The notes beneath the pieces are model-generated. The model had not been told where the DNA came from, ran no database searches, and was given only the letters and a program-made list of their open reading frames with translations. Below are positions 49,931 to 59,593 of a stretch of DNA of 64,000 nucleotides, in pieces (within the stretch, counting starts at the first letter, position 1; every line of letters starts with the position of its first letter). The translations under genes were made by a program, and so were the position numbers. The stretch is taken from the NCBI RefSeq assembly GCF_033097365.1, contig NZ_AP028461.1:6758001-6822000 (forward strand), written 5' to 3'. This stretch comes from Actinoplanes sichuanensis (GTDB taxonomy: Bacteria; Actinomycetota; Actinomycetes; Mycobacteriales; Micromonosporaceae).

Positions 49931-52162
49931 ATGAGACAGCGATCTCGCAGACTCCTCGTCGGAGCTGTCACCACTCTTGCCGCCCTGGCCTCCGGCATCG
50001 CCGCCGTGTCGGTCGCCGGCACCGCCTCGGCCGCCGTCACCCTGAACAGCAGCGACGTCACCGCGAACCTGTGGTCCTGGAACTGGAACTCGGTCTCCGC
50101 GGCCTGCACCAACCACCTCGGCCCGGCCGGTTTCGGCGCGGTCCAGGTCGCCCCGCCGGCCGAGTCGGTCAGCCTGGCCACCAGCGACTCCGGCGTGCAC
50201 CCGTGGTGGGAGATCTACCAGCCGGTCTCCTACAACCTGACCAGCCGGTTCGGCACCCGGGCACAGTTCTCGAGCATGGTCACGGCCTGTCACAACGCCG
50301 GTGTCCGGGTCTACGTGGACGCCGTGGTCAACCACATGGCGGGCGCCAACAACTCGCTGACCACGACGTACGGCGGCTCGACGTTCAGCCCGTCCGGCTA
50401 CACCTATCCGGCCGTGCCGTACGGCTACAGCGACTTCCACCACGCGAACGACGGCTACTGCTCCGACGACGACGCGGTGATCGACGACTGGAACAACGTC
50501 TCCGAGGTCCAGAACTGCATGCTGCTGTCGCTGTCCGACCTGAAGACGCAGGACAGCGGCGTCCAGACGAAGATCGCGACCTACCTGAACGACCTGGTCG
50601 GCCTCGGTGTCGACGGCTTCCGGGTGGACGCGGCCAAGCACGTGGCCAAGGTCGACTTCGCGGCGATCATCGCGAAGCTCAACACCACCACGGCTGAGGG
50701 CGTCAAGCCGTACATCGCGCAGGAGATCTTCACCGGCGCGTCCAACAGTGAACTGCTGCCGTCGGCCTTCACCTCCAACGGCGACGTGCTGGGCTTCTCC
50801 TACGCGATGGGCCTGAAGAGCCAGTTCAACAACGGGACCCTGGGCAACCTGTCGTCGATCCCGTCGTGGAGCCTGGACGCCACCAGCGCGCAGACCGCGG
50901 CCATGGTCACCAACCACGACCTGGAGCGCGACGGCACCACGCTGCGTTACCAGGACGGCACCAAGTACACGCTGGCCAACTACTTCCTGCTGGCCTACCC
51001 GTACGGGCAGCCGTTCGTCTACGACGGTTTCACGTTCTCCACGTCGAGCACCGGCCAGTCGCCGCCCGCCGATTCGAGCGGTTTCGTCACCGACACCAAC
51101 TGCACCAACGGCGCCTGGCAGTGCCTCACCCAGACCACCGGGCTCAAGGGCATGGTCGGCTGGCGCAACGCCACCCAGTCCGTCACCACGGCGTCCAACT
51201 GGACCACCACCAGCGGCAACGTGATCGGCTTCAGCCGCGGCTCGCTGGGCTGGTTCGGCCTGAACAACTCGTCCACCGCCTCGACCGCCACGTACACCAC
51301 CGGCCTCGCCGACGGCACCTACTGTGACCGGATCACCGGCGGCGCGACGACCAGCGGCTGCGCCGGCACCTCGATCACCGTCTCCGGCGGCACCGCGTCG
51401 GTCACCATCCCGGCGAACAGCGCGGTCGCGATCGACGTCAACGCCAGGTCCGGCGGCGGGACCTCACCCACCGCCTCGCCTTCGGCCTCGTCGACCAGCA
51501 GCAGCCCGTCACCGTCGGCGAGCACCTCCAGCTCTCCGACCCCGTCACCGAGCGTCACCACCAGCGCCGGTACGGTGCAGGCGACCTTCAACGTCTACGC
51601 GACCACCACGACCGGCACCGACGTCTACGTGGTCGGCTCGAACGCCGCGTTGGGCGGCTGGAACACCGCGAACGCGATCAAGCTGTCGTCGGCCGGATAC
51701 CCGATCTGGTCGTCCACGGTCACGGTCCCGTCGAACGCCGGCTTCGAATACAAGTACATCAAGAAGGACGCCGCCGGGAACGTCACCTGGGAGAGCAACG
51801 CCAACCGGGCGGTCAGCACCGGCAGCGCCGCGATCACCTACACCAACAGCTGGAACGTGGCGAACGCCAGTGCCACCGCGGTCACCTTCAACGAGACCGC
51901 GACCACCACGACCGGCACCAACGTCTACGTGGTCGGCTCGATCGACGCGCTGGGCGCCTGGAACACCACGAACGCCATCCCGCTCTCGTCGGCGAGCTAC
52001 CCGACCTGGTCGAAGGTCGTGATCGTCCCGCAGAGCACGACGTTCACCTACAAGTACATCAAGAAGGACGCCGCCGGGAACGTGACCTGGGAGTCCGGCA
52101 GCAACCGCTCCTACACGACGGGTACCGCCACGGCGTACACCGTGAGCGACGCCTGGAAGTGA
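49931..52162 (+). CDS. Secreted alpha-amylase (GH13) with two starch-binding (CBM20-like) modules
   Basis: A 743-residue exported amylase. A Sec/Tat-like signal (MRQRSRRLLVGAVTTLAALA) ends after GTASA near residue 34. The GH13 barrel has region I VYVDAVVNHM, region II GFRVDAAKHVAK (nucleophile Asp), region III YIAQEIFTG (acid Glu) and region IV MVTNHDLERD. A Ser/Thr/Pro linker (residues 507-540) leads to two CBM20-like modules, each with TGTxVYVVGS, LGxWNT and KYIKKDAAGNVTWES. The modules are repeated with a 300-bp DNA period. Regulation by a MalR-type protein is suggested by the operator. A strong terminator follows. Confidence 0.94.
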   Translation: MRQRSRRLLVGAVTTLAALASGIAAVSVAGTASAAVTLNSSDVTANLWSWNWNSVSAACTNHLGPAGFGAVQVAPPAESVSLATSDSGVHPWWEIYQPVSYNLTSRFGTRAQFSSMVTACHNAGVRVYVDAVVNHMAGANNSLTTTYGGSTFSPSGYTYPAVPYGYSDFHHANDGYCSDDDAVIDDWNNVSEVQNCMLLSLSDLKTQDSGVQTKIATYLNDLVGLGVDGFRVDAAKHVAKVDFAAIIAKLNTTTAEGVKPYIAQEIFTGASNSELLPSAFTSNGDVLGFSYAMGLKSQFNNGTLGNLSSIPSWSLDATSAQTAAMVTNHDLERDGTTLRYQDGTKYTLANYFLLAYPYGQPFVYDGFTFSTSSTGQSPPADSSGFVTDTNCTNGAWQCLTQTTGLKGMVGWRNATQSVTTASNWTTTSGNVIGFSRGSLGWFGLNNSSTASTATYTTGLADGTYCDRITGGATTSGCAGTSITVSGGTASVTIPANSAVAIDVNARSGGGTSPTASPSASSTSSSPSPSASTSSSPTPSPSVTTSAGTVQATFNVYATTTTGTDVYVVGSNAALGGWNTANAIKLSSAGYPIWSSTVTVPSNAGFEYKYIKKDAAGNVTWESNANRAVSTGSAAITYTNSWNVANASATAVTFNETATTTTGTNVYVVGSIDALGAWNTTNAIPLSSASYPTWSKVVIVPQSTTFTYKYIKKDAAGNVTWESGSNRSYTTGTATAYTVSDAWK
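51598..52083. repeat. Tandem duplication of the starch-binding module (period 300 bp)
   Basis: A 35-bp stretch starting TACAAGTACATCAAG is identical at 51749-51783 and 52049-52083, and the GCGACCACCACGACCGGCAC stretch recurs at 51598 and 51898, both exactly 300 bp apart. The modules differ elsewhere, so these segments look conserved or gene-converted. Confidence 0.9.
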
Positions 52163-52171
52163 TCTGACGGC

Positions 52172-52210
52172 GGCGGCCGTTCCCCGGAACCCGGGGAACG
52201 GCCGCCTTTT
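52172..52210 (+). terminator. Intrinsic terminator after the amylase gene
   Basis: GGCGGCCGTTCCCCGG, loop AAC, CCGGGGAACGGCCGCC, then TTTT. The perfect 16-bp stem stands 10 bp after the stop. Confidence 0.95.
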
Positions 52211-52268
52211 GCCCTTTTTGTCCATAGACTCGGCACCAACCGACCGGACGGACGAAGTGAGGGGAAAC

Positions 52269-52592
52269 ATGGCCAACGCAACGAATGAGCAGACCCGGGC
52301 GACCGGTTGGCTGGTGGCCGAACTCCACCGGATCCGCGAGGTCCTCGACGTCCTGCCGCTCCCCGAGCAGACCGCGTCGGCGGCACACCGGGACCTCGGT
52401 GAGGCCGAAGTCCTGCTGCTCGAGAAGGAACCCGACAGGCGACGGCTGGCCGGCACCCTGGAGCGCCTGACGCTCGTGCTCGCCGCCGCCGGGGCGCTCG
52501 ACCACGCCGGCCAGGCCCTGTCCGGCCCGATCGGCACCCTCGCCGACTGGCTCGGCGACGGCGCCGGAACGGTCCGGCAGCTGCTGTCCTGA
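52269..52592 (+). CDS. Small conserved-type hypothetical protein
   Basis: A 107-residue soluble protein of mainly helical character: ATGWLVAELHRIREVLDVLP, HRDLGEAEVLLLEKEPDRRR and LERLTLVLAAAGALDHAGQAL. The heptad-like Leu spacing suggests a small helical bundle. It has a GAGGGGAAAC ribosome-binding site at the ATG. I do not recognise a family. It lies alone between the amylase terminator and the convergent glpD gene, so its role cannot be read from context. Confidence 0.72.
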   Translation: MANATNEQTRATGWLVAELHRIREVLDVLPLPEQTASAAHRDLGEAEVLLLEKEPDRRRLAGTLERLTLVLAAAGALDHAGQALSGPIGTLADWLGDGAGTVRQLLS

Positions 52593-52642
52593 CCGAGGAC
52601 GAGCGGGGTGGTGGCCGGGACCGCGATGGAGACACCCCGACC

Positions 52643-54340
52643 TCAGACCACGCGGACCGGGACCACGTCCGGCGCGCCGAGACGGGCGGCATCGGCCGTC
52701 TCGTCGTCCTGCTGCTCCTGCGAGGCCCGTTCCGCCTCCACCCGCAGGCGGTAGTTCTCCACCTCCCGTTCGCGCTGGGATTCCGTCCAGCCGAGGACCC
52801 GGCCCATCAGTTCGGCGGCGTGCGGGGCCGCCACCACCCCCCGGTCGAAGGTCTCGATCGAGATCCGGGTACGCCGGGCCAGCACGTCGACCAGATGCCG
52901 GGCGCCCTCAGCGGCGGCCGCGTAGACGAACTCGGCCCGCAGGTAGTCGTCGGCCCCCTCCATCGGGCGCCCCAGGTCCGGGTCGTCGCGGATCAGGTCG
53001 AGCAGTTCGTGGATGAGCGAGCCGTACCGGCCGAGCAGATGCTCGACCCGGGCCACGTGCAGGCCCGACTCGGCGGCCAGCAGGCCCCGCCGGTTCCACA
53101 GTGCCGGGTAGCCGTCCGCGCCGAGCAGCGGCACCCGATCGGTGACCGACCGCGGAACGTTTCGGCCCAGGCTGTGCACGCAGGCGTCGACGGCGTCCTT
53201 GGCCATCACCCGGTACGTGGTGTACTTGCCGCCGGCCACCACCACCAGCCCCGGGACCGGGCTGCTGACCGAATGTTCCCGGGACAGCTGCGACGTCGAC
53301 TCGGACTCGCCGGACAGCAGTGGCCGCAGGCCCGCGTAGACGCCCTCCACGTCGGCCCGTTCCAGTGGCCGGGCCAGCACCTTGTTGACCTCGGTGAGCA
53401 GGTAGTCGATGTCCTTCGCGGACGCTGCCGGATGCGCCTTGTCCAGGGCCCAGTCGGTGTCGGTGGTGCCGACGATCCAGTGCCGGCCCCATGGGATGAC
53501 GAACAGCACGCTGCGTTCGGTCCGCAGGATCAGGCCGGTCGACGAGTGGATCCGGTCCCGGGGCACCACCAGGTGGATGCCCTTCGACGCCCGGACGTGG
53601 AACTGGCCCCGTTCGCCGACCAGGGACTGGGTGTCGTCGGTCCACACCCCGGTCGCGTTGATCACCTGGTGGGCGCGGATCTCGTACGTCCGGTCGTGTT
53701 CCAGGTCGTGTACCCGTACCCCGGTGACTCTTTCGCCCTCCCGGAGGAAACCGACCACCTCGGCCCGCGTCGCGACGTGGGCCCCGTGGGACGCCGCGGT
53801 CCTGGCCAGGAACATGGTGTGCCGTGCGTCGTCCACCTGCGCGTCGTAGTACTGCAGGGCCCCGACCAGGGTGTCCCTACGAAGCGCCGGGCAGGCCCGC
53901 AGCGCACCGCGCCGGGTGAGATGCCGGTGCCGCGGCAGGTTGCCGAAGCCGGCCATGGTGTCGTAGAGGGTGACGCCGGCACCCGCGTAGAGCCGCTCCC
54001 AGCCGCGGTGCTTGAGCGGATAGAGGAACCGGACCGGCCGGGCCAGGTGCGGCGCGAGGCGCTGCAGGATCAGTCCCCGCTCCCGCAGTGCCTCGCGCAC
54101 CAGCCCGAAGTCCAGCATCTCCAGGTAGCGGAGACCGCCGTGGATGAGTTTGCTGGACCGGCTGGACGTGCCGGAGGCGAGGTCACGCGCCTCGACGAGC
54201 CCCACGGTCAATCCCCGTGTGACCGCGTCGAGCGCGCACCCCGCCCCCACCACTCCCCCGCCGATCACCAGCACGTCGACCTCGGTCGCCGCCAGGGCTT
54301 CCAGTGCGGCGTCCCGGTGGGAAGGAGAGAGAGCAGTCAT
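52643..54340 (-). CDS. glpD: Glycerol-3-phosphate dehydrogenase, FAD-dependent
   Basis: A 565-residue flavoenzyme that oxidises glycerol 3-phosphate to dihydroxyacetone phosphate and feeds the quinone pool. The N-terminal FAD motif is VLVIGGGVVGAGCALDAVTR (residues 22-41), with SSRSSKLIHGGLRYLEMLDF nearby and DTDWALDKAHP in the substrate region. The C-terminal DAO_C domain includes YGSLIHELLDLIRDDPDLG. The ATG follows GAAGGAGAG. The gene comes two bases after the glpK stop and so is third in the glpF-glpK-glpD operon. The tail is acidic and Gln-rich and probably flexible. Confidence 0.95.
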   Translation of the reverse strand: MTALSPSHRDAALEALAATEVDVLVIGGGVVGAGCALDAVTRGLTVGLVEARDLASGTSSRSSKLIHGGLRYLEMLDFGLVREALRERGLILQRLAPHLARPVRFLYPLKHRGWERLYAGAGVTLYDTMAGFGNLPRHRHLTRRGALRACPALRRDTLVGALQYYDAQVDDARHTMFLARTAASHGAHVATRAEVVGFLREGERVTGVRVHDLEHDRTYEIRAHQVINATGVWTDDTQSLVGERGQFHVRASKGIHLVVPRDRIHSSTGLILRTERSVLFVIPWGRHWIVGTTDTDWALDKAHPAASAKDIDYLLTEVNKVLARPLERADVEGVYAGLRPLLSGESESTSQLSREHSVSSPVPGLVVVAGGKYTTYRVMAKDAVDACVHSLGRNVPRSVTDRVPLLGADGYPALWNRRGLLAAESGLHVARVEHLLGRYGSLIHELLDLIRDDPDLGRPMEGADDYLRAEFVYAAAAEGARHLVDVLARRTRISIETFDRGVVAAPHAAELMGRVLGWTESQREREVENYRLRVEAERASQEQQDDETADAARLGAPDVVPVRVV

Positions 54341-54342
54341 GA

Positions 54343-55860
54343 TCAGTCCACGTCCACCCAGTCGAGGGTTCGCTGCACCGCCTTCTTCCACCTACTGAAG
54401 CCCTGGTCGCGTTGCTCCGCCGACCACTGCGGCTGCCAGCGCTGCGACTCGTTCCAGTTCTCCCGCAGCTCGTCGGTGTTCTTCCAGAAACCGACCGCGA
54501 GACCGGCCGCGTAGGCGGCGCCCAGTGCCGTGGTCTCGGCGACGACCGGACGGCTGACCGGCACACCGAGCACGTCCGCCTGGATCTGCATGCAGAGGTT
54601 GTTGACCGTGATGCCGCCGTCGACCTTCAGCACGTCCAGGGTGACGCCGGAGTCCTGGGCCATCGCGTCGACCACGTCCCGGGTCTGGTAGCAGATCGCC
54701 TCCAGGGTGGCCCGGGCGATGTGCGCGTCGGTGTTGAACCGGGACAGCCCGACGATCGCGCCTCGGGCGTCGGACCGCCAGTAGGGTGCGAACAGGCCGG
54801 AGAACGCCGGGACGAAGTAGACCCCGCCGCTGTCCGGGACCTGCGACGCGAGCGACTCGCTCTCGCCCGCCGACTTGATGATGTGCAGCTGGTCGCGCAG
54901 CCACTGGACGGCCGAGCCGGTGACCGCGATCGAACCCTCCAGGGCGTAGACCGGGGCCGCGTCGCCGAACTTGTAGCAGACCGTGGTGAGCAGCCCGTTC
55001 TCCGAGCGGACCAGGTTCGTACCGGTGTTCAGCAGCATGAAGTTGCCGGTGCCGTAGGTGTTCTTGGCCTCGCCGGGGCTGAAGCAGACCTGCCCGACGG
55101 TGGCCGCCTGCTGGTCGCCGAGGTCGCCGGTGAGCGGGACGTCGCCGCCGAGCGGGCCACTGATGTGCGCCGTCCCGTAGCCGTTCGGATCGGACGACGG
55201 CCGGATCTCCGGAAGCATCCGCCGGGGGATGTCGAAGAACGACAGCAACTCATCGTCCCAGTCGAGGGTCTCCAGGTTCATCAGCATGGTCCGGCTGGCG
55301 TTCGTCACGTCGGTGACGTGGTTGCCGCCGTCCTTCCCGCCGGTGATGTTCCACAGCAGCCAGCTGTCGGTGTTGCCGAACAGTGCGTCGCCGCGCTCGG
55401 CCGCCTCGCGCACCCCGTCGACGTTCTCCAGAATCCACTGGATCTTGCCGCCGGAGAAGTAGGTGGCCGGTGGCAGCCCGGCCTTGCGCCGGATCGTCTG
55501 CCCACGCTCATCACGATCAAGGGCAGAGGCGATCCGGTCGGTACGGGTGTCCTGCCACACGATCGCGTTGTAGTACGGCCGGCCGGTCCGCCGGTCCCAC
55601 ACCACAGTGGTCTCGCGCTGGTTGGTGATCCCGACCGCGGCCAGGTCGCTCGCGCTCAGGTTCGCCTTCTGCATCGCCGTCCGCACGACGGTGACGGTCC
55701 GGTCCCAGATCTCGATCGGGTTGTGCTCGACCCAGCCGGCCTGCGGCAGGATCTGCTCGTGCTCCAACTGGTGCCGGGCCACCTCGTTGCCGCCATGGTC
55801 GAAGATCATGAACCGCGTGCTGGTGGTGCCCTGGTCCACTGCGCCCACGAAGTCAGCCAC
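54343..55860 (-). CDS. glpK: Glycerol kinase (first copy)
   Basis: A 505-residue FGGY kinase phosphorylating glycerol. Start [20 protein letters not shown] carries the ATP-binding loop; [18 protein letters not shown] and VWQDTRTD follow; the FGGY-C part has [20 protein letters not shown] and [20 protein letters not shown], and [20 protein letters not shown]. The GTG start overlaps the glpF stop by eight bases. It differs clearly from the second copy downstream of the IclR gene, so they are paralogues and not a recent duplication. Confidence 0.95.
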   Translation of the reverse strand: MADFVGAVDQGTTSTRFMIFDHGGNEVARHQLEHEQILPQAGWVEHNPIEIWDRTVTVVRTAMQKANLSASDLAAVGITNQRETTVVWDRRTGRPYYNAIVWQDTRTDRIASALDRDERGQTIRRKAGLPPATYFSGGKIQWILENVDGVREAAERGDALFGNTDSWLLWNITGGKDGGNHVTDVTNASRTMLMNLETLDWDDELLSFFDIPRRMLPEIRPSSDPNGYGTAHISGPLGGDVPLTGDLGDQQAATVGQVCFSPGEAKNTYGTGNFMLLNTGTNLVRSENGLLTTVCYKFGDAAPVYALEGSIAVTGSAVQWLRDQLHIIKSAGESESLASQVPDSGGVYFVPAFSGLFAPYWRSDARGAIVGLSRFNTDAHIARATLEAICYQTRDVVDAMAQDSGVTLDVLKVDGGITVNNLCMQIQADVLGVPVSRPVVAETTALGAAYAAGLAVGFWKNTDELRENWNESQRWQPQWSAEQRDQGFSRWKKAVQRTLDWVDVD

Positions 55861-56695
55861 GGGTCGCCTCCACTTCTGCCTCGTCCCTCGGTGTCGGGAC
55901 GCGCCCCACCTCCGGCTCCTCGGCCGACGGCAGGAAACGCCCGATCAGAGTCTGGTACAGCCCGGCGCCCACGATCCCACCGATGACCGGCGCGACGATC
56001 GGTATCCAGAAGTAGAGATACCCCGTCTGGTCGCGGAACGCGCCCCCGTAGCCGGTCAGGAAACTGGCGAGTCGCGGGCCGAAGTCACGGGCCGGGTTGA
56101 TCGCATAACCGGCGTTGGTGCCCCAGGCCATCCCGATCGCGACCACGAGCAGGCCGATCACGACCGGGCCCAGGTTCGCGGCCGGTGCGGTGTTGGCCAT
56201 GTCGGTCAGCGCCAGGATGACGAAGAGCAGGATGGCCGTACCGATGATCTGGTCCCGGAAAGCGCCCCATTCGCTCACCGGAAGCGTCCCGTTGCCGGGA
56301 AGCGTCGAGAAGACGCCCTGCGTCTTGATCGTCAGGCCGGGGTCGGCCGCGTTCAGGACCTCGGTGTAGTTCCAGCGCACGATGAGCGCCGCGACGAACG
56401 CCCCGAGAGTCTGCGCCAGCGAGTACGGGGCCACCTTCCGCCAGGAGAAGCCCTTGAAGACGGCGAGCGCGATGGTCACCGCCGGGTTGAGATGCGCGCC
56501 GCTGACCCGCGCCGCCACGTAGACGCCGAGTGTCACACCCAGGCCCCAGGCCCAGGCGATGCTGTCGTGGTCGCCGATGCCGGCCGCGGCGACCTGCGCC
56601 ACCACCCCCACGCCGAACAGGATCAGAATCATCGTGCCGGCGAACTCCGCCGCGAGCTCACCGACGAGTCCAGGTGTCTTGAGTCGTGTAGCCAT
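55853..56695 (-). CDS. glpF: Glycerol uptake facilitator (MIP family)
   Basis: A 280-residue aquaglyceroporin. The two half-helix motifs are [15 protein letters not shown] (first NPA) and [14 protein letters not shown] (second NPA with the following Arg-Asp of glycerol channels). Six membrane segments are evident. The ATG has a GGAGGG ribosome-binding site six bases upstream. It is the first gene of the leftward glycerol operon, and the divergent IclR gene is 183 bp away. The C-terminal tail [20 protein letters not shown] is acidic and cytoplasmic. Confidence 0.95.
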   Translation of the reverse strand: MATRLKTPGLVGELAAEFAGTMILILFGVGVVAQVAAAGIGDHDSIAWAWGLGVTLGVYVAARVSGAHLNPAVTIALAVFKGFSWRKVAPYSLAQTLGAFVAALIVRWNYTEVLNAADPGLTIKTQGVFSTLPGNGTLPVSEWGAFRDQIIGTAILLFVILALTDMANTAPAANLGPVVIGLLVVAIGMAWGTNAGYAINPARDFGPRLASFLTGYGGAFRDQTGYLYFWIPIVAPVIGGIVGAGLYQTLIGRFLPSAEEPEVGRVPTPRDEAEVEATRG

Positions 56696-56823
56696 GCTCC
56701 CTCCAATCCGATCGAGGGTGTTCACGACCCGTCTCGGCCCCGATGGCCGGGCGAGGAAGTCGCCAACCCTCACCGCCGGACGCTATGGAGGGGTTCGGCG
56801 GGGAGCAACGAACGCCGGTCGGC

Positions 56824-56839
56824 ATTGTCGAACATCAAT
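56824..56839. promoter_or_regulatory. IclR/GylR operator candidate
   Basis: ATTGTCGAACATCAAT, with ATTG/CAAT arms, between glpF and the iclR gene. IclR-type glycerol regulators bind sites of this size; the match is weak. Confidence 0.35.
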
Positions 56840-56877
56840 TACAGCGGGTCGTCACACAGTGGCATAGAGTCCGAAAC

Positions 56878-57630
56878 ATGCCCGGGACGGTGCAGTCCAT
56901 CGAACGAGCGGCCGCGATCCTGCGGACGCTCGCCGGCGGGCCTGGGCGCCTGGGGCTCACCGAGATCGCCCGCACCCTGGACCTGGCCAAGGGCACCACC
57001 CACGGCATCCTGCGCACCCTGCAACTGGTCGGGTTCGTCGAACAGGACCGGGTCTCCGGGCAGTACCAGCTCGGCGGCGCCCTGCTCCACCTGGGCACCA
57101 GCTACCTCGACATCAACGAACTGCGGTCCCGGTCGATCAACTGGGCCGACCCGCTCGCCGCCCGCAGCGGGGAGGCGGTCCGGATCGGCACCGTCCTGGA
57201 AGGCCGGGCCCTCGTCGTACACCACGTGTTCCGGCCCGACGACACGTTCCAGACCCTCGACGTGGGCGCGTTGCTGCCGCTGCACGCGACCGCCCTCGGC
57301 AAGGTACTGCTGGCCTACCGGGCCGGTGGCCCGGTGCCCGACCTGGAGACCTTCACCCGGCTCACCCTCACCGATCCGCGTGCGCTCACCACCGCCTTGG
57401 AGGGGGTACGGGACGCCGGCTGGGCTCAGGAGGTCGAAGAGTTCCTGCTCGGGCAGGCGGCCGTGGCGGCGCCGATCCGCGGGTACGGGGGGCTGGTGGT
57501 CGGCGCGATCGGCATCTCCGGGCCGGTCGACCGGGTCTGCGACAGCCGGTACCGGCCCCGGGCCCACCTCGTGGGGTATGTGCGCGACGCCGCCCGCGCG
57601 ATCTCCCGAGACCTGGGAGCGACCCGATGA
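56878..57630 (+). CDS. IclR-family regulator, probably glycerol-responsive (GylR-like)
   Basis: A 250-residue regulator. The winged helix is SIERAAAILRTLAGGPGRLG, LTEIARTLDLAKGTTHGILR; the effector domain contains HATALGKVLLAYRAGG and RGYGGLVVGAIGISGPVDRV. The first Met gives the standard MPGTVQSIERAA start. In Streptomyces, GylR of this family controls the glycerol operon; the position between glpF and a second glpK suggests the same here, acting on both directions. The downstream gap of about 200 bp is low complexity. Confidence 0.92.
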   Translation: MPGTVQSIERAAAILRTLAGGPGRLGLTEIARTLDLAKGTTHGILRTLQLVGFVEQDRVSGQYQLGGALLHLGTSYLDINELRSRSINWADPLAARSGEAVRIGTVLEGRALVVHHVFRPDDTFQTLDVGALLPLHATALGKVLLAYRAGGPVPDLETFTRLTLTDPRALTTALEGVRDAGWAQEVEEFLLGQAAVAAPIRGYGGLVVGAIGISGPVDRVCDSRYRPRAHLVGYVRDAARAISRDLGATR

Positions 57631-57836
57631 TCGCCCGCTTCCCGTCTGGTCGGCGTGCGCTCTCCCGCCGCCCTGCCGCCTGCGGCTTTCCGCTTCCGTT
57701 TCGGATTGCAGCTTTCCGCTTCCGTTTCGGCCTCGCCGCGGCCTCGCCCTTCCCACACCACCGCGCCGCCGCCTCCCGCACTCCCCTTTGGCCTCGCCGC
57801 GACCCGTGCCCTCCCGCTACCCGGAGGTGACTCCTC
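57631..57836. repeat. Low-complexity spacer with a 20-bp direct repeat
   Basis: Pyrimidine-rich DNA without a supported gene. GCTTTCCGCTTCCGTTTCGG occurs at 57684-57703 and 57710-57729. The blocks CGCCGCGGCCTCGCC and CTTCCCACACCACCG are like the spacer at about 14.9 kb. The last 20 bp hold the ribosome-binding site (GGAGGTGA) for the next gene. Confidence 0.8.
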
Positions 57837-59330
57837 ATGACCGACAGATACGTAGTCGCCATCGATCAGGGCACCACCTCCACGCGGTGCATCGTCTTCG
57901 ATCGGCGGGGGCAGCTCGTGTCGCTCGCCCAGCAGGAACACAAGCAGTATTTCCCCAGGCCCGGGTGGGTCGAGCACGATGCCATGGAGATCTGGCGCAA
58001 TGTCGAACGCCTCGCGCCCCGGGTCCTGTCCCGCGCGGGGATCGGCCTCGACCAGGTGGCCGCGGTCGGCATCGCCAATCAGCGGGAGACGACTGTCATC
58101 TGGGATCGGCGCACGGGGGCTCCCGTGGGGCGGGCGATCATCTGGCAGGACACTCGGACCGACGGTCTGGTGCACGCCCTCACCGACGCTCCCGGCTCCT
58201 CCGATATTTCCGAAATATCGGGTTTGCCGTTGGCGACCTACTTCTCCGGACCTCGCCTGCGCTGGATGCTCGACCACACCCCCGGCCTGCGGAAACGCGC
58301 CGACCGCGGCGAGGTCCTCTGCGGCACCATGGAGACCTGGCTGATCTGGAACCTGACCGGCCGCACCCAGCACGTCACCGACGTCACCAACGCCAGCCGT
58401 ACCATGTTGCTCGATGTCCGATCTCTTGACTGGTCCCCGCGGGCACTCGACTTCTTCGGCATCCCCCGCGCGATGCTTCCGGCGGTCCGGCCGTCGATCG
58501 GCGGTTTCGGCACCGCGTCGGAGGGATTCCCGGGGGTACGGATCGGCGCCGCACTCGGCGACCAGCAGGCAGCGCTGTTCGGGCAGACCTGTTTCACCCC
58601 GGGCGAGGCCAAGTGCACGTACGGCACCGGCAGTTTCCTGCTCCTGAACACCGGCCCGGACCTGATCCGTTCAGAGAACGGCCTGCTCAGCACGGTCGCC
58701 TACCAGATCGCCGGCGCCCCCGCGGTCTACGCCCTGGAGGGTTCGATCGCGATCACCGGTTCGCTGGTCCAGTGGTTCCGCGACCAGCTGGAGCTGATCT
58801 CCAGCGCACCGGAGATCGAAACCCTGGCCCGGACCGTCGCCGACAACGGCGGCTGCTACATCGTCCCGGCGTTCTCCGGCCTCTACGCCCCGTACTGGCG
58901 CAGCGAGGCCCGTGGCGTGATCGTCGGCCTGACCTCGTACATCACCAAGGGCCACCTGGCCCGGGCGGTCCTGGAGGCGACCGCCTGGCAGACCCGAGAG
59001 GTGGTCGACGCGATGAACGCCAACTCGGGCCTCACCCTGACCACCTTGAAGGTGGACGGCGGAATGACCGCCGACAACCTGCTGATGCAGATGATCGCCG
59101 ACGTCCTCGACGTGCCGCTGGTCCGCCCACTGGCCGTGGAGACGGTGTCGTTGGGCGCGGCATACGCGGCCGGCCTGGCCGTCGGTTATTGGCCGGATCT
59201 GGACGGCCTACGCCGCAACTGGCACATCGCCGGCCAGTGGATGCCGGCCATGGATCCGGCGGTCCGAGACCTGGAGTACAAGAACTGGCGCCGAGCCGTG
59301 GAACGCACCTTCGACTGGATCCAGCCCTAG
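57837..59330 (+). CDS. glpK2: Glycerol kinase (second copy)
   Basis: A 497-residue FGGY kinase, paralogous to the copy in the glpFKD operon. Marks are [20 protein letters not shown] (residues 5-24), [47 protein letters not shown] and [28 protein letters not shown] eight bases upstream of ATG supports the start. Two glycerol kinases around one IclR regulator suggests either dose or division of tasks. It may instead act on another polyol, as FGGY members vary. No terminator is visible after it. Confidence 0.93.
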   Translation: MTDRYVVAIDQGTTSTRCIVFDRRGQLVSLAQQEHKQYFPRPGWVEHDAMEIWRNVERLAPRVLSRAGIGLDQVAAVGIANQRETTVIWDRRTGAPVGRAIIWQDTRTDGLVHALTDAPGSSDISEISGLPLATYFSGPRLRWMLDHTPGLRKRADRGEVLCGTMETWLIWNLTGRTQHVTDVTNASRTMLLDVRSLDWSPRALDFFGIPRAMLPAVRPSIGGFGTASEGFPGVRIGAALGDQQAALFGQTCFTPGEAKCTYGTGSFLLLNTGPDLIRSENGLLSTVAYQIAGAPAVYALEGSIAITGSLVQWFRDQLELISSAPEIETLARTVADNGGCYIVPAFSGLYAPYWRSEARGVIVGLTSYITKGHLARAVLEATAWQTREVVDAMNANSGLTLTTLKVDGGMTADNLLMQMIADVLDVPLVRPLAVETVSLGAAYAAGLAVGYWPDLDGLRRNWHIAGQWMPAMDPAVRDLEYKNWRRAVERTFDWIQP

Positions 59331-59583
59331 CGCCGAACTCGACACCCACACCTCCAGGCGCCACACCCGAGCCAGACCGACACCGAACCAGATCACACCG
59401 CGGCCCAAACCACCCCGAACCGGGCCGACACCGAACCAGGCCACACCGCGCCAAACCGCCCCGAAGCCAACCCGAACCGAGCCGGCACCGAAACCGGGCC
59501 AGCACCGAACCAGACCCGGACCAAGCCCGAACCGGCCCGCGGCCGAACCAGACCACACCGTGCTCAGGCCGAGCGGGGCCGGA
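59331..59583. repeat. T-poor low-complexity spacer
   Basis: About 250 bp almost lacking T and built from irregular repeats of CCGAACCRGRCC and CACACCGCG. No coding frame with family likeness was found on either strand. It reaches to the left target-site duplication of the ISAs1-family element. Confidence 0.75.
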
Positions 59584-59593
59584 GGCCGAGACC

